Part shown: one piece after another, positions 9,117 to 12,294 of the stretch
Layout of the letters: the number at the start of each line of letters is the position of its first letter
How positions within the stretch are numbered: the first letter of the stretch is position 1
From: Funneliformis mosseae
Taxonomy: Eukaryota; Glomeromycota; Glomeromycetes; Glomerales; Glomeraceae
Assembly: GCA_910592005.1 (NCBI GenBank)
Contig: CAJVPP010003210.1
Span: forward strand, 1 to 12,294
Direction of reading: 5' to 3'
Length of the DNA: 12,294 nt
Program-made: the position numbers and the translations under genes
Notes under the pieces: model-generated
What the model saw: the letters and a program-made list of their open reading frames with translations, nothing else
What the model was told of the DNA's origin: nothing
The model's database searches: none

Positions 9117-9600
9117 TATCTATTACTATTTAGCTGTCTAAAAAGACTGTTAGCGAAAATTAATGGGAATATATAATTGAAGTAAAAAAAGAGTGAATAG
9201 TTTAGCTCTAATTGATAAAGGAAAATACATTAAGAGAATTGGAAAAAACCTGAGAGAGATTTGAGCAGATCTAACCTAAATCTATTCTACAATCTTCTAA
9301 AATTAGATAAATAGGTAAGCTATTAGTATAAAAATTAGGTATAAATTAATCAATACAGCTTTAAGATAAACTAATAAGTTCATATTGATAAAAAGTATTC
9401 TTAATGCATTTTTTGATTAGTTGTTTATTTAAATAGTATTTTAGAAGTAGCAAATTAATAGATATACTATGTAAGGAATCTAAATTTTAAAGTGCGGAAT
9501 ATTTGTTAATCTCTCTTCATTTAATTGATAATGATAAGAAATAATGTAATTTTCAAAAGTTTGTTTCATAATGAAAGATTTCTTCTTTATTAGATGTGAT
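9117..9600. other. Flank between two elements, possible exon remnants
   Basis: No intact gene. All three plus-strand frames have partly readable stretches, for example VNSLALIDKGKYIKRIGKNL near 9193-9252 and TVSENQWEYIIEVKKE-like reading in another frame, so I could not choose between them. If the plus-strand gene-derived sequence at 6703-7422 continued downstream before the hAT-like insertion, this would be its next part. Nothing else was seen. Confidence 0.3.
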
Positions 9601-9807
9601 TAAAACCCTGAACAGGTCAGTTCAGATCAATTCAATCAAGTTACCTGAACTGAGAGGACTAGGTTAGGTCAAATAAAAATCTAATCTGATTTAAATTTTC
9701 ATTTGACCTGACCTGACCTGACCTGACTTAATCTAACCTAATTTGATCAAATTATTTTAAATTATTTAATAAATAATATACTATATTTGATCCAATTTAA
9801 AACTCTA
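9601..9807. mobile_element. MITE-like element with hAT-type ends (decayed)
   Basis: This 207-bp element ends in ...ACTCTA, which inverted reads TAGAGTTTTAAATTGG and shares TAGAGTT with the larger element at 7659-9108. The left end reads TAAAACCCTGAACAGG. Over 16 positions the two ends share 8 bases and differ by 7 transitions and 1 transversion. Both ends lead into 5-bp periodic sequence: CAGGT, CAGTT, CAGAT, CAATT at the left, and four exact ACCTG copies (9706-9725) decaying toward the right. No clear 8-bp duplication flanks it. It has no coding capacity. It may instead be only a decayed pentamer repeat, so confidence is moderate. Confidence 0.5.
9706..9725. repeat. Pentamer repeat (ACCTG) x4
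   Basis: Four exact tandem copies of ACCTG, continuing as degenerate pentamers through about 9750. The complementary motif (AGGTC, CAGTT) occurs near the left end of the same element, giving inverted subterminal repeats. Confidence 0.8.
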
Positions 9808-10124
9808 ATTTATTTGTTATTTTTCTTTTGCTTTTTTTGTAAAAAAATTGTATGCGAAATAATATGAAAATTTTTAATTTGATAATTAATTACAATTGCA
9901 CAATTAATTATAATTATACTGAAAATCAATTTTCTTATCTTTTTTTTTTCTTTTTTTAACAAAAAAAAAAACACTTTTATTTTATTTAACATAATCTTTA
10001 AAAAAATAACCTTATTTTTTAAATATTTAACTTATAAGAATTCTTACTAAATGTAATTTTTTTTATTTTTTGTAAATTTTAATTTTTATATATATTTAAT
10101 ATCTTTTTTTATAAACATTAATAC
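9808..10124. other. A/T homopolymer-rich stretch, nothing recognised
   Basis: Runs of T and A dominate. The only open frame is low-complexity Lys/Ile/Asn sequence on the minus strand and is not believable as a gene. The last 60 bases may be a strongly degenerate extra copy of the ~175-bp repeat that follows. Confidence 0.5.
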
Positions 10125-10740
10125 AGAGATTTTATGATGAATTTTAAGCACTTTGGTTAAAGTCAATTACCTTTTATTTATAGGTAAAAATTGTTCAGCA
10201 GATTCAATACTATTTATATTTAATGTTTTATTTTAATGAAATTAATATTTGTGTATAAATAATTTTTTTGTAACTTTACTAAATAAGTCACATTTTTTTG
10301 ACTTCACAAGGAAATTTGAGCATTTTGATCAAAGTCAATCACTTTTTATTTCTAAGTAAAAGTTGTTCAACAGATTCGATACTATTTTTATATAAAATTT
10401 AATCTCAATTGAATTAATATTTGTATTGTAAAATGTGTTTTTGTAACTTTATTAATATCACAAACCTTTTTTTTTAACTTCACAGGATAATTTGAGCACT
10501 TTGGTCAAAGTCAATCGCCTTTTATCTCTAAGTAAAAGTTGTTCAACAGATTCGATACTATTTATATCTAATGTTTTATATTGACTAAATTAATATATTT
10601 GTGCAGAAATATTTTTTTTGTAACTTTATTAATAGCGTGAACCTTTTTTTTAATTTCACAGAATAATTTGATTATATTGGTTAAAGTAAATTTCTTACTG
10701 CGCATTAAGTAAAAATGTTCTATATATCTGAAACTATATA
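10125..10740 (+). repeat. ~175-bp tandem repeat, copies 1-3 and the first part of copy 4
   Basis: Anchors of the form GCACTTTGGTCAAAGTCAA occur at 10148, 10320, 10496 and, degenerate, at 10672, giving periods of 172, 176 and 176. Shared later blocks include GTTCAACAGATTCGATACTA and, 123-125 bases after each anchor, TAACTTTATTAA. Copies 2 and 3 are the most alike. The unit has no open frame. The fourth copy is cut at 10740 by the Tc1-like element and continues at 12053. It is probably a small satellite or the tandem-duplicated remains of a longer repeat. Confidence 0.88.
10739..10740. repeat. TA target-site duplication, left
   Basis: TA immediately precedes the left terminal inverted repeat and is matched by TA at 12053-12054. 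Tc1/mariner elements insert at TA and duplicate it. Confidence 0.85.
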
Positions 10741-10766
10741 CAGGAAGGTATAAAAAGCATTGGCCA
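10741..10766 (+). repeat. Left terminal inverted repeat of the Tc1-like element
   Basis: 26 bp, starting CAGG and ending TGGCCA, with 23 of 26 positions matching the right repeat in inverted orientation. The sequence continues without further clear symmetry. Confidence 0.92.
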
Positions 10767-10962
10767 CCCTGGTTAATGTAACGCAAAAGTGACGCGTATC
10801 ATTATACCTTTGCTGAATCAAGCCATAATTTCCATTTTTAATTATGCGTGATTATGTTTAACTAAAAATATAAACAAAATGTCATTGTGATATATAAATG
10901 AGGTCATTTAGGCACACGAAAATTTTTTTTACATTATATAGTGAGAAAAATTTGTTGCAACG

Positions 10963-11970
10963 ATGTGTTTTGGAAAAGAACTTAGCAATATTCAAAAAGG
11001 AGATTCCAGAATCTCTGCAGTTATTAGTTGCTCTCGTTTTTCTGTTTGACGTATATGAAAGTCATATGAGTTAAAACAATTTCTGAAGAAATAAACAGGT
11101 TGACCACGAATCCTTAACGAAGCAGAACACAAACATCTCAAGTGTTCAGTGGTTAAGAATAAAAAAACCTGACGTCAAACCCTCTCCTAAATATATTTAA
11201 ATGTTATAAATAAAATAAACAAAACTATTTCCAAACAAACCGTTTGTAATAAATTGGTTAAATAAGGTTTTCACTCGCATATTCCTCGCTTCAGTTTATT
11301 AATTTCTGAAACTAATAAAGAAAGTCATTTATTTTGAGCTCGTACTTATGAAAATTGGACTGTAGAAGATTTTAAAAAAGTAGTATAGTTGAACGAGTCT
11401 ATTTACACATAATTTAGAACATCAGGTTTTAGGCCAGTATGGCGTAAACCTTCTGAAGAATTCCACGAAGACTGCATTGCAGCCACAGTTTAAAAGAGCT
11501 TTGGTCGCATGTTTTGAGGGTGTTTTTCCTGGGTCAGTATGGGTCCTTTGGTTTCTTTGGTTGGTTGCATAACTGGAAATACGTATTATAATATCTTGGT
11601 TAATTATGCAATTCCCACGGTTAAGTCTCATGCGAAAAAGATCAAAAAAAAATTTATTTTCAAGAAGATAATGTACCTGTTCACACCGCAAAAGTCGCAT
11701 GTTCCCTCATCAAATCCTTGAATGTTAAATTGCTTTCCTGGCCCAGATATTAACCCTATAGAAAACATTTGGTTATATATTGAGGTTAGAATTCATAAGC
11801 GTGATTCTCAGCCATCAAGTGTTGTGCAATTGGAGCAGTAGGTTAAGGAGGAATGGGATGCGGTACCCGTGAATTATTATCAAAATTTGATCAAGTCAAT
11901 GCCACGTCGGGTTCAGGCCGTTCTTACTGCAAATGGAGGTCTAACAAAATATCAACCTGTAGTTCAATAA
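10963..11970 (+). pseudogene. Tc1-like transposase relic (DD34E type)
   Basis: A DNA-cutting and joining enzyme in its intact form. The 1008-bp span (about 336 codons) matches a full-length Tc1 transposase. From the ATG at 10963 one frame runs to about 11663. It shows an N-terminal helix-turn-helix-like part, a GRPR-type motif at 11098-11109 whose first Arg codon is now TGA, ENW at 11352-11360, VWRKP at 11437-11451, and F-stop-GCFSW at about 11512-11532. The second catalytic Asp is in DNVPVHTA from 11667, one frame over. The third catalytic residue, Glu, is in DINPIENIW from 11746, back in the first frame. Asp to Glu spans 94 bases; an 11-base deletion after SWP would restore both the frame and the DD34E spacing. 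The first catalytic Asp is Asn (AAC at 11392-11394, in LNES). Thirteen premature stops are present. The C-terminal end reads SMPRRVQAVLTANGG and stops at TAA 11968. Confidence 0.93.
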
Positions 11971-12026
11971 AATAAAATAAAAATAAAGTTAATATGTTAA
12001 TTGTCTTGTAATAAAATTTTCAAAAC

Positions 12027-12052
12027 TGGCCAATACTTTTTATACCCCCCTG
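12027..12052 (-). repeat. Right terminal inverted repeat of the Tc1-like element
   Basis: 26 bp beginning TGGCCA and ending CCCCCCTG on the plus strand, the inverted partner of 10741-10766. Confidence 0.92.
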
Positions 12053-12054
12053 TA
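12053..12054. repeat. TA target-site duplication, right
   Basis: Pairs with the TA at 10739-10740. Removing the transposon and one TA restores a continuous copy 4 of the ~175-bp repeat. Confidence 0.85.
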
Positions 12055-12150
12055 CATATAAATTTTTATCTCACATAATTTAATATTTTGTTGAGTAATA
12101 GCTTTTCATAACTGTATTAATTCTCAAATTTTTTTGTTTTTTTTTGAATA
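12055..12150 (+). repeat. Second half of copy 4 of the ~175-bp tandem repeat
   Basis: CATATAAATTTTTATCTC matches copy 2 at about 10391-10410, and TAACTGTATTAATTCTCAAA matches its TAACTTTATTAATATCACAA block. If the transposon is left out, that block lies 123 bases after the copy 4 anchor at 10672, against 123, 124 and 125 in copies 1-3. The match fades after about 12150. Confidence 0.75.
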
Positions 12151-12294
12151 TTTATTTGTGTAATTTATTAAATACTGTATCAATATAATGTATATCGCGA
12201 AATTACCACACTTTATAAAAAAAAAAGTATCAAATAAAAGTATTTAAAAGTTATTATTTTGTTTTATTATAATTAATTTTCTTTAAATAAATTT

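Larger units (their letters stand above)
10741..12052 (+). mobile_element. Tc1-like DNA transposon, inactive
   Basis: The element is 1312 bp, the usual size for Tc1-like transposons. The terminal inverted repeats are 26 bp (10741-10766 and 12027-12052) and match at 23 positions: CAGGAAGGTATAAAAAGCAT at the left against CAGGGGGGTATAAAAAGTAT from the right, then TGGCCA in both. All three mismatches are transitions. TA flanks both ends. One transposase relic fills most of the interior. The element is more GC-rich than its surroundings, which fits arrival from outside the local AT-rich context. It inserted into copy 4 of the ~175-bp repeat. Confidence 0.93.

Noticed and set aside
9117..9260. A specific exon frame downstream of the hAT-like element
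   Set aside because: All three plus-strand frames look equally protein-like once stops are read as Gln or Trp, which shows how weak appearance alone is in AT-rich DNA.
9810..9992. 60-residue minus-strand open frame
   Set aside because: It is low-complexity Lys/Ile/Phe/Asn sequence from A and T runs; frames of this length are expected by chance at this composition.
10568..10786. 72-residue minus-strand open frame
   Set aside because: It crosses the boundary between the tandem repeat and the Tc1 terminal repeat, so it cannot be an ancestral gene.
11422..11700. 92-residue minus-strand open frame
   Set aside because: It is the antisense shadow of the Tc1 transposase relic, whose plus strand carries all the recognisable motifs.
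11539..11721. 60-residue plus-strand frame as a separate gene
   Set aside because: It is the internal part of the transposase relic (GPLV... region). After about 11663 it runs into the wrong frame because of a one-base deletion.
1..12294. tRNA, rRNA or other structured RNA genes
   Set aside because: No T-loop-like GGTTCGA-type box, anticodon arm or conserved rRNA segment was recognised on either strand.

Overview
This is eukaryotic nuclear DNA, very AT-rich (I estimate about 80% A+T) and repeat-rich. It has no intact gene under the standard genetic code. The evidence for a eukaryote is a decayed Tc1/mariner-type DD34E transposon, a non-autonomous element with hAT-like ends, a 50-bp minisatellite, a ~175-bp tandem repeat, and several 57-62-base GT-AG introns that join gene-like reading frames in phase. 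An AT-rich, transposon-rich, cytosine-methylating genome such as an early-diverging fungus would fit, but I cannot name the organism.

Layout. Bases 1-623 are AT-rich with no gene seen. From about 5101 down to 624 the minus strand carries a gene-derived, multi-exon reading: long co-linear frames, codon periodicity and introns that fit in phase, but about 6% of codons are stops. Bases 5102-6700 are mostly unexplained; the part from 5500 to 6375 is less AT-rich. On the plus strand, 6703-7422 is a second gene-derived frame of 240 codons with the same stop-codon pattern. A 1450-bp hAT-like element lies at 7659-9108, flanked by a perfect 8-bp duplication. It consists of inverted, pentamer-rich arms around about 20 copies of a 50-bp minisatellite. 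A 207-bp relative or MITE-like element follows at 9601-9807. A ~175-bp tandem repeat starts near 10125. Its fourth copy is split by a 1312-bp Tc1-like element at 10741-12052 and resumes in register after it.

The pieces tell one story of transposon insertion and cytosine decay. The Tc1-like transposase has 13 premature stops, two frameshifts and a first catalytic aspartate read as asparagine. Its changes look dominated by C-to-T and G-to-A. The five CpG-derived sites of the minisatellite vary only among CG, TG, CA and TA (80 of 80 sites in 16 aligned units), which is the pattern expected from deamination of methylated CpG.

The open question is the two gene-like frames. Their stops are mostly TAA or TAG where Gln would fit, with a few TGA where Trp would fit, no TGG, few frameshifts and intact splice signals. 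Ordinary decay of dead genes is the simplest reading. A nuclear code with reassigned stop codons is a less likely alternative that should be tested. All counts here were made by hand.
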